64,000 nucleotides of DNA from Hellea sp. (GCA_029250925.1 JAQXEH010000052.1:1-64000), one strand, 5' to 3'. Shown: positions 37,276 through 47,129, counted from the stretch's first letter. Notes: generated by a model from the letters alone, not told the origin. Made by a program: numbers and translations.

Positions 37276-39450
37276 ATGATTATCAGATCAAATACTAAAA
37301 CTTGTCGCAAACTACTAATTGGGGTAAGTTTATCAGTGCTTTCAAGCTCAATAGCAGTCGCCCAGACTGATACGGGATCTAACCAGGTTGAAGAAATTGT
37401 AGTAACCGGAAAATACTTGTTTTCAGATCAAGTTAATGCGCTTAAAAGCCCAACGCCTATCATCGACGTCCCGCAATCGCTTACCATTGTAACAGCCGAT
37501 CAAATCACAAACCAAGGTTTTGATAGTGTCGGAGACATCATCAATTATATCCCAGGCGTCACCAATTCTCAGGGCGAAGGTCATCGTGATTCAGTCGTTT
37601 TCCGAGGTGTTCGTTCAACAGCGGACTTCTTCGTCGACGGTGTGCGAGATGATGTTCAATATTATCGCGGTCTTTACAATATAGACCAAGTTGAAATTCT
37701 ACGCGGCGCCAATGCGCTCCTCTTCGGTCGCGGCGGAACAGGTGGGCTCGTTAATCGCGTCACAAAAAAAGGTCAAATTGGAGAACAGTTTACAGGTTAC
37801 AAGGCAGCCATCGATACATTTGGTGCCTTTGGAGTCGAAATCGATAGTAACTTTACAGCTAGCGATACTTCAGCATTTCGTATCAATGCTATGTATGAGA
37901 GCATGAATAACCACCGTGATTTTTATGATGGCGACCGAATTGCATTTAACCCAACAGCGCGTTTTGAACTGAGCCCTTCGTCCACAATCGATGTGTCTTA
38001 TGAATATATCGACAATGAACGTTTCATTGACCGCGGTATTCCAATTAATGATTTAGCCGGCGGCGACTTCCGGCCCGTTGAAGCTTTTGAAGACATTGTT
38101 TTTGGTGACGCAGAACTAAATAAAGCTGAAGTTCAGGCTCACATCTTACGCGCAACATTGACACAAGACTTTTCTGACAACTTCAAAGGTGTCTTTAACG
38201 CAACTTATAGTGACTTTGATAAGCTCTATCAAAACTTCTATGCACAAGACCTGCGCTCTTTAACGGCTGACAGGACAAGTGGTATAGTTCGTCTCGATGG
38301 TTATGTCGATACAACTCAGCGTAAGAGCTTTAACATCTCTGGTAACCTTATTGGTGAATTCGCTATGGGCGGTATTGAGCACACAATCGTGACAGGACTA
38401 GAATACCGGGGCACATCAAACAACAATGATCGTTTCAATCCAGAGTTTCCATTTGGGGCTGATGGCATAGGCGATGACCGTGAAGATTTTATTATCGCGC
38501 GTCCTTTAAATCTCTCTGGCGGTTCTGGCGTAGATGCTGACGGCAACGTATTTACTGTTGCATTCACTGACCTCAATGACCAAACAGAGTCAGATATTAA
38601 AGTCTTCTCTGCTTTCATCCAAGACGAAATAGCAATTTCTAATAACTTTGATATTATTCTGGGCGGACGGTTTGATAGCTTTGACATGTCAACAGATGAT
38701 ATTGGACGTAATGATAATGGCTTATCGCGTAGAGATGAAAAGTTTTCACCGCGTGCGGGTCTGGTTTTTAAGCCCCAAAAAAACATCTCTGTTTACGGTA
38801 GCTATAGCCAAAGCTTCCTACCTCGTACAGGAGGACAATTCGCAGGCCTCAGAAGATCTTCTCCTGGAAGTGTTCAAAGTGACATTCTCTCACCTGACGA
38901 ATTTGAAAATCTAGAAGGGGGTCTTAAGTGGGACTTGGTAGACGGCCTTAGCTTTACAGCGGCAGTTTTTAAAAATGAATCAACGCGTGCAACACGTGCA
39001 GATGTAAATGCAGACGAAACCGACGTGCAAGGATTGTCAGTTGATGGCTTTGAGCTTCAACTCGAAGGTGAAGTCACAGACCGTCTTTATGTTCGGGCAG
39101 GTTATGCAAATCTCACCGGCGAAACGTCTGATGGCGGAGTTACACCACGTGAATTACCCAAGAATACATTCTCAATTTGGAGTAATTATAAAGTCACAGA
39201 CCAATTTGGCTTTGGCCTGGGTGCTACTCATCAAGGCGAGGCACTGACAGGTAATGGAAGCGCAACCTTCCTTCCCTCCTTCACCCGTTTTGACGCTGCA
39301 GCTTATTATGATGTGAATGATTCTGTTCGTGTTCAAATCAATGTTGAAAACCTAACAGATACGTTATACTTCCCATCATCGCACAGCACTCATCAGGCTA
39401 CAGTTGGAGCTCCACTCAACGCACGCTTCACTGTCTCAGGACGCTTTTAA
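37276..39450 (+). CDS. TonB-dependent siderophore receptor (Fiu/catecholate-like)
   Basis: Outer-membrane gated channel for ferric siderophores, powered by TonB. In order: signal peptide (KLLIGVSLSVLSSSIAVAQ), TonB box EEIVVTG, and plug domain (SPTPIIDVPQSLTIVTADQI, FRGVRSTADFFVDGVRDD, QVEILRGANALLFGRGGTGG). The 22-strand barrel ends in the typical aromatic C-terminus VSGRF. At 724 residues it is complete. The plug sequence is closest in style to the Fiu/FhuE siderophore group, but the ligand is unknown. The track start is ten codons upstream, inside the inverted repeat. ATG 37276 follows GAGGAAA and gives a clean signal peptide. Base composition is visibly more GC-rich than its neighbours, suggesting acquisition by transfer. 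Confidence 0.93.
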   Translation: MIIRSNTKTCRKLLIGVSLSVLSSSIAVAQTDTGSNQVEEIVVTGKYLFSDQVNALKSPTPIIDVPQSLTIVTADQITNQGFDSVGDIINYIPGVTNSQGEGHRDSVVFRGVRSTADFFVDGVRDDVQYYRGLYNIDQVEILRGANALLFGRGGTGGLVNRVTKKGQIGEQFTGYKAAIDTFGAFGVEIDSNFTASDTSAFRINAMYESMNNHRDFYDGDRIAFNPTARFELSPSSTIDVSYEYIDNERFIDRGIPINDLAGGDFRPVEAFEDIVFGDAELNKAEVQAHILRATLTQDFSDNFKGVFNATYSDFDKLYQNFYAQDLRSLTADRTSGIVRLDGYVDTTQRKSFNISGNLIGEFAMGGIEHTIVTGLEYRGTSNNNDRFNPEFPFGADGIGDDREDFIIARPLNLSGGSGVDADGNVFTVAFTDLNDQTESDIKVFSAFIQDEIAISNNFDIILGGRFDSFDMSTDDIGRNDNGLSRRDEKFSPRAGLVFKPQKNISVYGSYSQSFLPRTGGQFAGLRRSSPGSVQSDILSPDEFENLEGGLKWDLVDGLSFTAAVFKNESTRATRADVNADETDVQGLSVDGFELQLEGEVTDRLYVRAGYANLTGETSDGGVTPRELPKNTFSIWSNYKVTDQFGFGLGATHQGEALTGNGSATFLPSFTRFDAAAYYDVNDSVRVQINVENLTDTLYFPSSHSTHQATVGAPLNARFTVSGRF

Positions 39451-39533
39451 GAAGTATACAGCATCTATGCAATTTTAGATGTTAAATAAAATAAAAATCA
39501 GACACTTGATTTTTTATTAATTTAACGCGATAT

Positions 39534-39558
39534 AGCGCGCCTCAGTGGCGCGCTTTTT
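39534..39558 (+). terminator. Rho-independent terminator after the TonB receptor
   Basis: AGCGCGCC-TCAGT-GGCGCGCT forms an 8-bp perfect stem with a 5-base loop and is followed by TTTT. It lies 83 bp after the receptor stop and 28 bp before the next gene. Confidence 0.9.
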
Positions 39559-39586
39559 CGTGCAGTTATAATAGCAAGGATTTTTC

Positions 39587-39928
39587 ATGAGTTTACCAGG
39601 GCAAAATTTTAACGATCGCCTTAAAGAACAAAAGCAAGCTAAATTAGCTATGCTAAAGCGAGCCAAAGAAAAACAACTAGATCCCGAGCAAAAAGAAAAA
39701 CTTTTGAAAGAAAGAGCTATTCGCAACGAACAAAGAGCGAAACGGGAAACTGAAAAAGAAGCTGCACGTAAATTAAAGATAGAAAAATTAGCAATAGAAA
39801 AAGCTGAAAAAGACAGAAAAAATAAATTAGCTCAAGAGGCAGCTCAAAAAGCAAAAGTAGAAATGGAGCGTGCATCAAAGGCTCGTAGAGATGCTAAGTA
39901 TGCAGCCAGGAAAGCACGCAGACGTTAA
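39587..39928 (+). CDS. Small charged helical protein (DUF6481-like)
   Basis: 113 residues, almost entirely Lys/Arg/Glu/Ala with no hydrophobic core. It is predicted as one long helix or coiled coil, with repeated heptads such as KRETEKEAARKLKIEKLAIE. The N-terminus FNDRLKEQKQAKLAMLKR resembles a small alphaproteobacterial family annotated DUF6481; the match is from memory of its style, so moderate confidence. Function is unknown. The gene has a plausible AAGGA ribosome binding site and overlaps the end of convergent ubiE by 4 bp. Confidence 0.7.
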   Translation: MSLPGQNFNDRLKEQKQAKLAMLKRAKEKQLDPEQKEKLLKERAIRNEQRAKRETEKEAARKLKIEKLAIEKAEKDRKNKLAQEAAQKAKVEMERASKARRDAKYAARKARRR

Positions 39929-40686
39929 ATCTTCCAACCCCAATATAAAGTTGCAATACCTCCAGAAAAATCTCTGTAGGAAACGTTTGAAAACCCAGAT
40001 TCCACAATCATATTAGAAAATTCATTTTGTTTTGGAAACTTACGTATAGATTCAACTAAGTATTGATAACTTTCAGCGTCACCCGCAAGCAAGTTACCAA
40101 TTTTAGGTATAAAGCTGAAAGAATAAGAGTCATAAATCTTGCGTAGATTTTTATCTTTAGGTGTTGAGAACTCGAGCACGAACATTCTTCCACCTGGTTT
40201 CAAGACTCTAAAAAATTGCTTCAGAGCGGACTGCCTGTCCGTAACATTTCTTATACCAAAAGCAATTGTGAGAGCGTCAGCATAGTTGTCGGGAAATGGA
40301 AGTTTTTGTGCGTCTCCGCAAACACGTGAAAGATTATCTTTATCTTTTGTTTGATCAATGCCGGCTAACAACATTTGATCATTTATATCACATATATACG
40401 CTATTGCAGAGCTTCCTCCGCGACGGACTCTAACCGCCTCAGCACGCTTTAAGAACCTTCGTGCTAAATCACCTGTACCTCCGGCTACATCAATCAGTAT
40501 CTCACCTGGCTGAGGGTTTATTTTTGTAATAGTTAGATTTTTCCACAAGCGATGTATGCCAAATGACATTGCATCATTCATTAAATCGTATTTTCCTGCA
40601 ACGGAATTAAAAACGTTTTTTACTCGTTCTTTCTTTTCTTCAACAGGTATCTCTTCATAACCAAAATCAACTGTATTTTTTTTCAT
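39925..40686 (-). CDS. ubiE: Demethylmenaquinone/2-polyprenyl-benzoquinol C-methyltransferase UbiE
   Basis: SAM-dependent methyltransferase of ubiquinone biosynthesis. VFNSVAGKYDLMNDAMSFGIHRLWK at about 26-50 and DVAGGTGDLARRF near 65 (SAM loop) are diagnostic, with FGIRNVTDRQSALKQFFRVLKPGG further on and the C-terminal GGIATLYWGWKI. At 253 residues it is full length. It probably serves ubiquinone made for the aerobic chain whose oxidase is encoded at the right end of the window. Confidence 0.95.
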   Translation of the reverse strand: MKKNTVDFGYEEIPVEEKKERVKNVFNSVAGKYDLMNDAMSFGIHRLWKNLTITKINPQPGEILIDVAGGTGDLARRFLKRAEAVRVRRGGSSAIAYICDINDQMLLAGIDQTKDKDNLSRVCGDAQKLPFPDNYADALTIAFGIRNVTDRQSALKQFFRVLKPGGRMFVLEFSTPKDKNLRKIYDSYSFSFIPKIGNLLAGDAESYQYLVESIRKFPKQNEFSNMIVESGFSNVSYRDFSGGIATLYWGWKI

Positions 40687-40807
40687 ATTCCACGAATGCC
40701 TCCATTACGAAACTTTATCTAGACGACACACTAACGCACCGCAATAAGATACCCACAAATACCTAGTGAAGCCCTTGCTATCTTCTCAAAAAATGCGAAA
40801 ATTAAGA

Positions 40808-41536
40808 ATGGTTAAAAATAAAAATATCGATTCGTTATTATTTACGGCATTTGTATGCTTTCTCCCGCTCATTGCTTCCGGGTGTAGTGATAATAAGGCT
40901 TTAAAGTCATCAGAAGTTGCTGAAGTAAACTTAGGTGCCTCTCCATATTTAATAAAAAATGACCACATCACAGGTTCAAAAGATGCACCAGTCACCATTG
41001 TTGAATATGCGTCAGTAGCTTGCGGTGCATGTGCCAATTGGCATAACCAAGTATACCCAGAACTTAAAAGTAAATATGTGGACACAGGTAAGGTGAGATA
41101 TGTCTTTCGAGAATTTATCACAGGAGTTCCAGAATATGCAGATGCTGGATTTATGATAGCACTTTGCGCCCCAGATGAAAATTACTTCAAAAATATTGCA
41201 CTGCAATTCAAACGCCAGCAACAAATATTTAAGATGGGATCAGAAGGTAAAGCACGTGAAGCATACATTGGTATCGCAAAGTCTGCAGGATTATCGGAAG
41301 ATAAGTTTGTAGAGTGTATGCAGAACCAAGAACTAAGATCTGAATATCGCGAAAAAATGCAATCAGGAAAAGACATGGGGATTAACGCGACTCCTACGTT
41401 CATAATAAACGGCAAACAAGAAAAAGTTTTCACCCTAGATTCCATTGAAGAAGTAATTACACCGATATTGAATGTAACAAAAATTGAAGAAAAAGTTACT
41501 ACAGATATAACTTCAATAGAGGTGGTTAGTGGTTAA
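40808..41536 (+). CDS. DsbA-family thioredoxin-like lipoprotein
   Basis: Extracytoplasmic thiol-disulfide protein. The hydrophobic signal LLFTAFVCFLPLIASGC ends in a lipobox-like sequence, so it may be membrane-tethered. The thioredoxin fold starts at about 55 with SKDAPVTIVEYASVACGACANW, where CGAC is the active-site CxxC. The cis-proline loop is INATPTFIING near 195. A long helical insertion lies between them. Three possible starts are in frame: GTG 40766 (track), ATG 40793 and ATG 40808. I chose the last because it gives a normal-length signal peptide, although none has a good ribosome binding site. It lies five bases upstream of smc. Confidence 0.85.
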   Translation: MVKNKNIDSLLFTAFVCFLPLIASGCSDNKALKSSEVAEVNLGASPYLIKNDHITGSKDAPVTIVEYASVACGACANWHNQVYPELKSKYVDTGKVRYVFREFITGVPEYADAGFMIALCAPDENYFKNIALQFKRQQQIFKMGSEGKAREAYIGIAKSAGLSEDKFVECMQNQELRSEYREKMQSGKDMGINATPTFIINGKQEKVFTLDSIEEVITPILNVTKIEEKVTTDITSIEVVSG

Positions 41537-41541
41537 TCCTT

Positions 41542-44500
41542 ATGGGCTCCCTCGTATTTAATCAAATTAAGTTAACAGGTTTCAAGTCTTTTGTTGAGCC
41601 AACTGATTTTGTTATAAAGCCCGGCCTAACTGGAATTGTCGGCCCCAATGGTTGCGGGAAATCCAATTTACTTGAAGCAATAAGATGGGTTATGGGAGCT
41701 AACTCAGCAAAAGCCATGCGCGGCACTGCAATGGAAGATGTTATTTTTTCTGGCACCAAACAAAGGCCTGGCCGCAATCAAGCACATGTAACCCTAACAA
41801 TTGATAATAGTTCGCGAATTGCACCCTCTATTTTTAACGACAATGATACACTTGAAATTACAAGAATAATCACAAAAGGTAAAGGCTCCGCCTTCAAAGT
41901 TAATAATCGAACAGTTAGGGCCAAAGATGTACAGCTCTTATTTGCTGATGCTAGTACAGGGGCTAATTCCCCAGCTTTAGTCAGACAAGGACAAATTAAT
42001 GAGTTAATTTCGGCAAAACCATCTAACAGACGTCGTATTTTAGAAGAAGCTGCCGGCATATCAGGACTTTATTCACGAAGGCACGAGGCTGAACTTAGGC
42101 TTAAAGCTGCAGAAACTAATTTATCGAGGCTTGATGTAATCTTGGGACAAATAGAAAGTCAACTTCTATCATTAAAGCGGCAATCACGACAGGCGGCCAG
42201 GTATAAACGACTAGCAGGAGAAATACATGAATACAAAGCTCTATTGTGGCTTATTAGGTGGTCAGCAGCTCTTGAGGGGCAAGAGAATTCCATAGATAAA
42301 GTAAAAAAATGTGAAGAATTAGTTTCTGATACAACATTAAAAGCTGTAAACGCCCAGAACATAACAGAAAAACTGCGTATTTCGCTCGAGCCCAAGAGAG
42401 AGGAACAAATAATAGCCGCAGCGGTTTTAGGAAGGCTGAATGCCTCAAAAGAATCACTGGAGAATGAGGAGTATGCCGCCAAAACAGAATTGCGCAAACT
42501 TGAAACACAAAAGGAGCAACTAAAAACAGATCTAAATCGAGAGAAAGGCATTGTAGAGGATGCATCGATTGCAAAGGCAAGACTTGATAGTGAGTTTGAA
42601 AAATTAAACGCGGCTGAAGATATAAGTTTAGCATTACAAAAAGCAGCTCAAAACGCAGAGTCAGCAATATCAAAAAGGTCAAATTTAGAGAACGAATTTA
42701 ATGAATACACTCGAAAAATTGCAGACCAAATTGCAAGAAATGAATCAATTAACAAAGAAAAGCTACAAATAGAGGGGCGTCTCAAAGTACTTCGAGAAGA
42801 AGACGAAACAATTAATAATAAATTAGATGATATTAAAATAGAAAAAAATTCTAATGAAAATCTTTTTTCAGCTGAAGCAAAACAAGCACTCATTGATCTC
42901 GAAATTGCAAGAGAAAATGAGTTAAGCAGTACGGAAAAAAAGCAGAGCATTGAAAATAAGTGGAATCTTGCTCGGGAAATATTTCAAAAATCTCAAAATG
43001 TCCTATCTGCTCTTGTGGCAGAAAAATCAGCTCTAAAAAAAGTTATCACACGAGTGTACGACTCAAATTGGACTCCCGCCCTGTCAATGCTTGAAGTTAA
43101 AAAGGGTTATGAGTTAGCAATTGCAGCGTCGATGGGAGAAGATTTAGATGCAGCAATTGATAAAGAAGCAAAACTAAGGTGGTCTGGCGCGCCTACGCCA
43201 TCTCAACCTTTGCCGCCAGGTGTAGAATCAATAGCTAAATTTGTTAAAGCCCCCCTTGAACTGCATGCTAGAATGTCTCAAATAGGCGTGGTTGATTTCA
43301 AACAAATAGTTTCACTAGCTAGTACTCTAAAACCTGGGCAATGTTTGGTAACAGTTGAAGGGCATGTGGCTCGTTGGGATGGATTTGAAATAACAGCAGG
43401 AACAGAAACTTCCGCAGCAGTTAAACTTAAACAACAAGCAAGAATAAATGAAATAGTAGAAGAAATTACCCTAACTGAGTCAGAAGTTGATACTCATCAA
43501 TCTAATTTTGAAAAACTAAAAAATGACTTATCATTAGCCTTAGATAAGGCTAGGTCAGCTAAAAAAGTTATTCCTGAGCTAGAAAAACGTGAAAGAGCTG
43601 CTCAATTAGCTAAAGTAAAGTATGAAGCAGACTTATCCGCTCAGCTCATAAAAAAGCAGTCTCTCGTTGAACGCAAAGATCAAGTTAATAGTGAGATATC
43701 AAAATTAAATGCACAATATAAACCACTGGTTGAACTTCATGCAAACCTATCAAAAGTTGAAGACCTTTCCACAATACAGAATGACATATCCATAAAACTT
43801 AATAATGCAAGATCTATTGCAGACGAAAAAAGCGGACTTTATCAAGGCTTAAAAAATGAAATAGAAGCTAGGTCTCTGAGGCTTAAATCTGTTGTAGAGG
43901 AGAGATCAAATTGGAAAGTTCGCTCTGAAACAGCGGCCACTCGAGTAATTACATTAGAGGAACGGCAAAACGCAGTTGAACTCATTCTCAGTAGAGCTTT
44001 AAATAATCCAGATGAATTTAGTGATAGAAGAAATGAGCTTTTTAAAAAATTAGATAAAGCTGAAAAAAGACGTTCTAATTCAGCAGACTCTCTAGCAAAG
44101 GCGGAAGAAGAGTTTCAAGTAACTGATAGGACAGCTAGATCGTTAGAAGTTAAGGCAAGTGAAGCCCGCGAGGCGAGAGCATCGGCATTGGCGCATGAGG
44201 TGGCAGCTAAAGAAAAAGTAACAGAAACTCGAGCTCGTATAAACGAAGCTCTTCAGTGTAGTCCGGAGGAGCTACCGACGCATCTGATAAACCTTAAAGC
44301 AGAAAGTTCTCTTTCTGAATTTGATATTGAACGCAAAATAGACAGACTTACAAATGAGCGCGAAAAAATGGGTGGTGTAAATTTACGTGCTGATGAGGAG
44401 GCCAATGAGCAAAAAGATAAATTTGATCAATTAAATAAAGAACGTTTAGACTTACAGTCAGCGATAAATCGTCTAAGAGAAGGTATTAACGAATTAAATG

Positions 44501-44994
44501 CAGAAGGTAGGGAACGGCTTCTCAAAGCATTTGATATTGTAAATGAACATTTCAGCAAGTTATTTAAAACTCTTTTTGGCGGCGGGGAAGCCTCACTAGC
44601 ACTGACAGAGTCCGATGATCCGTTAGAAGCTGGACTTGAAGTAATGGTTAGTCCGCCTGGAAAAAAACTGGGTTCAATGTCTCTAATGTCTGGTGGAGAG
44701 CAAGCCTTGACAGCTACTGCCTTAATTTTTGCAGTTTTTTTATCAAATCCAGCTCCGATTTGCGTATTAGATGAAGTTGATGCCCCATTGGATGACGCTA
44801 ATGTCTCAAGGTACTGCAATCTTCTCGACGAAATGACAAAACAAACAAAAACTAAGTTTATAGCAATAACACACAATGCCGTTACAATGAGCCGAATGGA
44901 TAGGCTTTTTGGAGTTACCATGGCAGAACAGGGTGTATCTCAACTTTTATCAATGGAACTTAGAGATGCAAAAAAGCTAGTCGAAGAAGAATAA
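41542..44994 (+). CDS. smc: Chromosome segregation protein SMC
   Basis: Condensin ATPase. N-terminal head with Walker A GPNGCGKSNLLEAIRWVMG at 32-50. A first long coiled coil covers about 170-500. The hinge lies around 510-640 (YELAIAASMGEDLDAAID). The returning coiled coil extends to about 980. The C-terminal head has signature LMSGGEQALTA near 1051 and Walker B CVLDEVDAPLDDANV near 1078. At 1150 residues it is full-length and typical of alphaproteobacteria. ScpA and ScpB are not in this window. It follows the DsbA-like gene closely. Confidence 0.97.
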   Translation: MGSLVFNQIKLTGFKSFVEPTDFVIKPGLTGIVGPNGCGKSNLLEAIRWVMGANSAKAMRGTAMEDVIFSGTKQRPGRNQAHVTLTIDNSSRIAPSIFNDNDTLEITRIITKGKGSAFKVNNRTVRAKDVQLLFADASTGANSPALVRQGQINELISAKPSNRRRILEEAAGISGLYSRRHEAELRLKAAETNLSRLDVILGQIESQLLSLKRQSRQAARYKRLAGEIHEYKALLWLIRWSAALEGQENSIDKVKKCEELVSDTTLKAVNAQNITEKLRISLEPKREEQIIAAAVLGRLNASKESLENEEYAAKTELRKLETQKEQLKTDLNREKGIVEDASIAKARLDSEFEKLNAAEDISLALQKAAQNAESAISKRSNLENEFNEYTRKIADQIARNESINKEKLQIEGRLKVLREEDETINNKLDDIKIEKNSNENLFSAEAKQALIDLEIARENELSSTEKKQSIENKWNLAREIFQKSQNVLSALVAEKSALKKVITRVYDSNWTPALSMLEVKKGYELAIAASMGEDLDAAIDKEAKLRWSGAPTPSQPLPPGVESIAKFVKAPLELHARMSQIGVVDFKQIVSLASTLKPGQCLVTVEGHVARWDGFEITAGTETSAAVKLKQQARINEIVEEITLTESEVDTHQSNFEKLKNDLSLALDKARSAKKVIPELEKRERAAQLAKVKYEADLSAQLIKKQSLVERKDQVNSEISKLNAQYKPLVELHANLSKVEDLSTIQNDISIKLNNARSIADEKSGLYQGLKNEIEARSLRLKSVVEERSNWKVRSETAATRVITLEERQNAVELILSRALNNPDEFSDRRNELFKKLDKAEKRRSNSADSLAKAEEEFQVTDRTARSLEVKASEAREARASALAHEVAAKEKVTETRARINEALQCSPEELPTHLINLKAESSLSEFDIERKIDRLTNEREKMGGVNLRADEEANEQKDKFDQLNKERLDLQSAINRLREGINELNAEGRERLLKAFDIVNEHFSKLFKTLFGGGEASLALTESDDPLEAGLEVMVSPPGKKLGSMSLMSGGEQALTATALIFAVFLSNPAPICVLDEVDAPLDDANVSRYCNLLDEMTKQTKTKFIAITHNAVTMSRMDRLFGVTMAEQGVSQLLSMELRDAKKLVEEE

Positions 44995-45156
44995 TTCTGT
45001 ACAGATTGTCGCACTTACAACAATTAAGTTTATTTTCAATTAAATCAGTTACTTAGACTAAGGGTATCTCTGTTGACTTATACTTGTTCAGTGGGTAGGT
45101 TCCGCCCGCTTCAGTGGGGTTTAATCTAGATTCTGTTGAAGTACGAGTAAGCAACC

Positions 45157-45468
45157 ATGACCAAGAAAAACGGAATATCTCAAGAGACCAAAGAAGATCC
45201 ACTTAAAGTTTTTAATAACAAACTTAATGCTTTAAAAATGGATAACAAAAAACATGAGGTTGACGATAAAAGTTCTGGTATGGCAGCAGGCTTGAAGTAT
45301 GCAAGCGAGTTTTCCGCTGCTGTGTTAGTTGGTGTTTTCTTTGGCTATTTAGCTGATAAATTCATCGGAACTACACCGTGGGGATTGTTAGCGGGTTTAA
45401 TTTTTGGGTTTGGTGCAGGCGTCTTAAATGTTGTACGTGCTGCAAAAGAAGGAATGGATGGTATCTAA
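45157..45468 (+). CDS. atpI: ATP synthase accessory protein AtpI
   Basis: Small hydrophobic protein at the head of the Fo operon, thought to help c-ring assembly or Mg2+ supply. It has a hydrophilic N-terminus of about 45 residues and two membrane helices: FSAAVLVGVFFGYLADKF and WGLLAGLIFGFGAGVLNVVRA. The 103 residues and position before atpB are decisive, since sequence conservation is low. Confidence 0.88.
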   Translation: MTKKNGISQETKEDPLKVFNNKLNALKMDNKKHEVDDKSSGMAAGLKYASEFSAAVLVGVFFGYLADKFIGTTPWGLLAGLIFGFGAGVLNVVRAAKEGMDGI

Positions 45469-45504
45469 TAGCTCTGACCTATTAGAACCAAAGAGGAAAG
45501 ACAA

Positions 45505-46269
45505 ATGATCGCTGCAGGTCTAGACCCTATTGCTCAGTTCGAGATCCACAAATTGTTGGAACTTAGTATTGGAAAGTACGACATTAGCTTTACCAACTCT
45601 TCCTTAATGATGGTAGTAGCAGTAGTATCGATATCGCTTTGGCTTTTGTTATCAAGTAAAAAATCTCTAGTCCCCGGAAGAGCTCAATCAATCGCAGAAA
45701 TCTCTTACGAGTTCGTAGCAAACATGGTAAAATCTGCTGCTGGAAAAGAAGGTCTACGGTTTTTTCCATTCGTCTTCACTTTATTCATATTCATACTTTT
45801 TGCAAATCTACTAGGAATGATCCCATTTTTCTTCACAACCACGAGTCACATAATAGTTACATTTACACTTGCAATGATGGTTATGAGCTTGGTAATTGGA
45901 TACGGCGTATTTAAGAATGGTTTTAAATTTCTAAAATTATTTTGGCCTTCAGGTATTCCAATGGCAATATTACCTTTTGTTTCAATTCTAGAGATAATAT
46001 CATTTGTTTCAAGACCAATTAGCTTGTCCGTTCGGTTATGGGCAAACATGTTTGCTGGACATATCTTGTTGAAACTATTCGCTGGATTTTCTATCATGAT
46101 GGTCACAGGCTTAGGATTTTTTCCAGGAGCATTAGGAGCAATCATTCCATACGCAATGACCTTAGCTCTCACACCACTAGAATTTCTGGTTGCATTTGTG
46201 CAAGCATACGTTTTCGCCCTGCTTACATGCGTTTATTTATCTGACGCACTGCATCCAGGACATCATTAA
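45505..46269 (+). CDS. atpB: ATP synthase Fo subunit a
   Basis: Membrane stator subunit that forms the two proton half-channels. Five or six helices in 254 residues. The essential arginine lies in SVRLWANMFAGHILLKL near 175. The C-terminal helix LEFLVAFVQAYVFALLTCVYL carries the conserved polar Gln. GLRFFPFVFTLFIFILFANLLG is a typical second-helix motif. It has a good ribosome binding site (AAAGAGGAAAG). Confidence 0.97.
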   Translation: MIAAGLDPIAQFEIHKLLELSIGKYDISFTNSSLMMVVAVVSISLWLLLSSKKSLVPGRAQSIAEISYEFVANMVKSAAGKEGLRFFPFVFTLFIFILFANLLGMIPFFFTTTSHIIVTFTLAMMVMSLVIGYGVFKNGFKFLKLFWPSGIPMAILPFVSILEIISFVSRPISLSVRLWANMFAGHILLKLFAGFSIMMVTGLGFFPGALGAIIPYAMTLALTPLEFLVAFVQAYVFALLTCVYLSDALHPGHH

Positions 46270-46302
46270 CTGCAATTTAACGCTTTTCTATAGGAGATTA
46301 TC

Positions 46303-46530
46303 ATGGAAGCAGAAGCAGCAAAATACATCGGCGCAGGCCTTGCTTGTTTAGGTATGGCTGGTGCCGGTATCGGAGTAGGCAACCTTTTTGGCCAATACTT
46401 GTCAGGGGCATTAAGAAACCCATCAGCAGCTCCGGGTCAGTTTTCAAATCTTATTTTTGGATTTGCTGTTACTGAGGCCCTTGGGATATTCTCATTCGCA
46501 GTTGCACTCATATTGATGTTTGTACTCTAG
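46303..46530 (+). CDS. atpE: ATP synthase Fo subunit c
   Basis: Proteolipid of the c-ring, a 75-residue hairpin of two helices. The polar loop is ALRNPSAAP. The proton-binding carboxylate is the Glu in [12 protein letters not shown] of helix 2. The Na+-binding Gln/Ser pattern of sodium-driven rings is not apparent, so it is likely H+-driven. Confidence 0.97.
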   Translation: MEAEAAKYIGAGLACLGMAGAGIGVGNLFGQYLSGALRNPSAAPGQFSNLIFGFAVTEALGIFSFAVALILMFVL

Positions 46531-46557
46531 TAAAACTGAACCAACAAAGGCGTCGCT

Positions 46558-47124
46558 ATGCTTAATGCGATAACATTGATTGGGTTAAACCTTGCTCCCA
46601 CTGGATCAAAAAATGTTCATAGTGGAGAGCATGTGGAGGAAACACCGTTTCCTCCCTTTGACCCTACTTACTTTCCTAGTCAAATATTTTGGCTTTTGGT
46701 AAGCTTTTTTATCTTATACTTTTTGCTCTCAAAAATATTCTTACCCAAGCTATCTTGGGCAATAGAGGAAAGATCAGCAAAAATTTCAGACGACATAGAA
46801 AACGCTGAACGGATGCAGAGACTGGCACAAGAAGCAGAAACATCCTATACAGAAAGCCTAGCGCTAGCCAGAGCCAAATCTAACAGAGTAGCTGAAACAA
46901 CTCGCCAAGCAGTTGACGCTGAGCTAAAACTTGAAATGGATGCAGAAAATCAAAAGGCTAGCATCAAAGCAAAAGCTGCGGAGGATCATATAAAATCAAT
47001 TCGTAATAATGCTATGAAAAATCTAGAAATAGTCGCTTCTGATGTTGCGCAAACCGCGGTCGAGTCATTAACAGGCAGTAAAATAAAGATAGCGGACGTT
47101 AAAAAAGCCATTAAGGAAAGCTAA
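46558..47124 (+). CDS. ATP synthase Fo subunit b' (AtpF2-type)
   Basis: Peripheral-stalk subunit, second b-type copy found in alphaproteobacteria. A 45-residue N-terminal region leads to one membrane helix (PSQIFWLLVSFFILYFLLS). PKLSWAIEERSAKISDDIENAE and a long Ala/Glu/Lys helix follow, as in b/b' proteins. It has 188 residues and forms a heterodimer with the b subunit encoded next, five bases downstream. Confidence 0.92.
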   Translation: MLNAITLIGLNLAPTGSKNVHSGEHVEETPFPPFDPTYFPSQIFWLLVSFFILYFLLSKIFLPKLSWAIEERSAKISDDIENAERMQRLAQEAETSYTESLALARAKSNRVAETTRQAVDAELKLEMDAENQKASIKAKAAEDHIKSIRNNAMKNLEIVASDVAQTAVESLTGSKIKIADVKKAIKES

Positions 47125-47129
47125 AAGTT

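Noticed and set aside
42254-42682. 142-aa and 130-aa minus-strand ORFs inside smc
   Set aside because: They overlap each other in different frames and are antisense to the SMC coiled coil, whose heptad composition gives open frames on the other strand.
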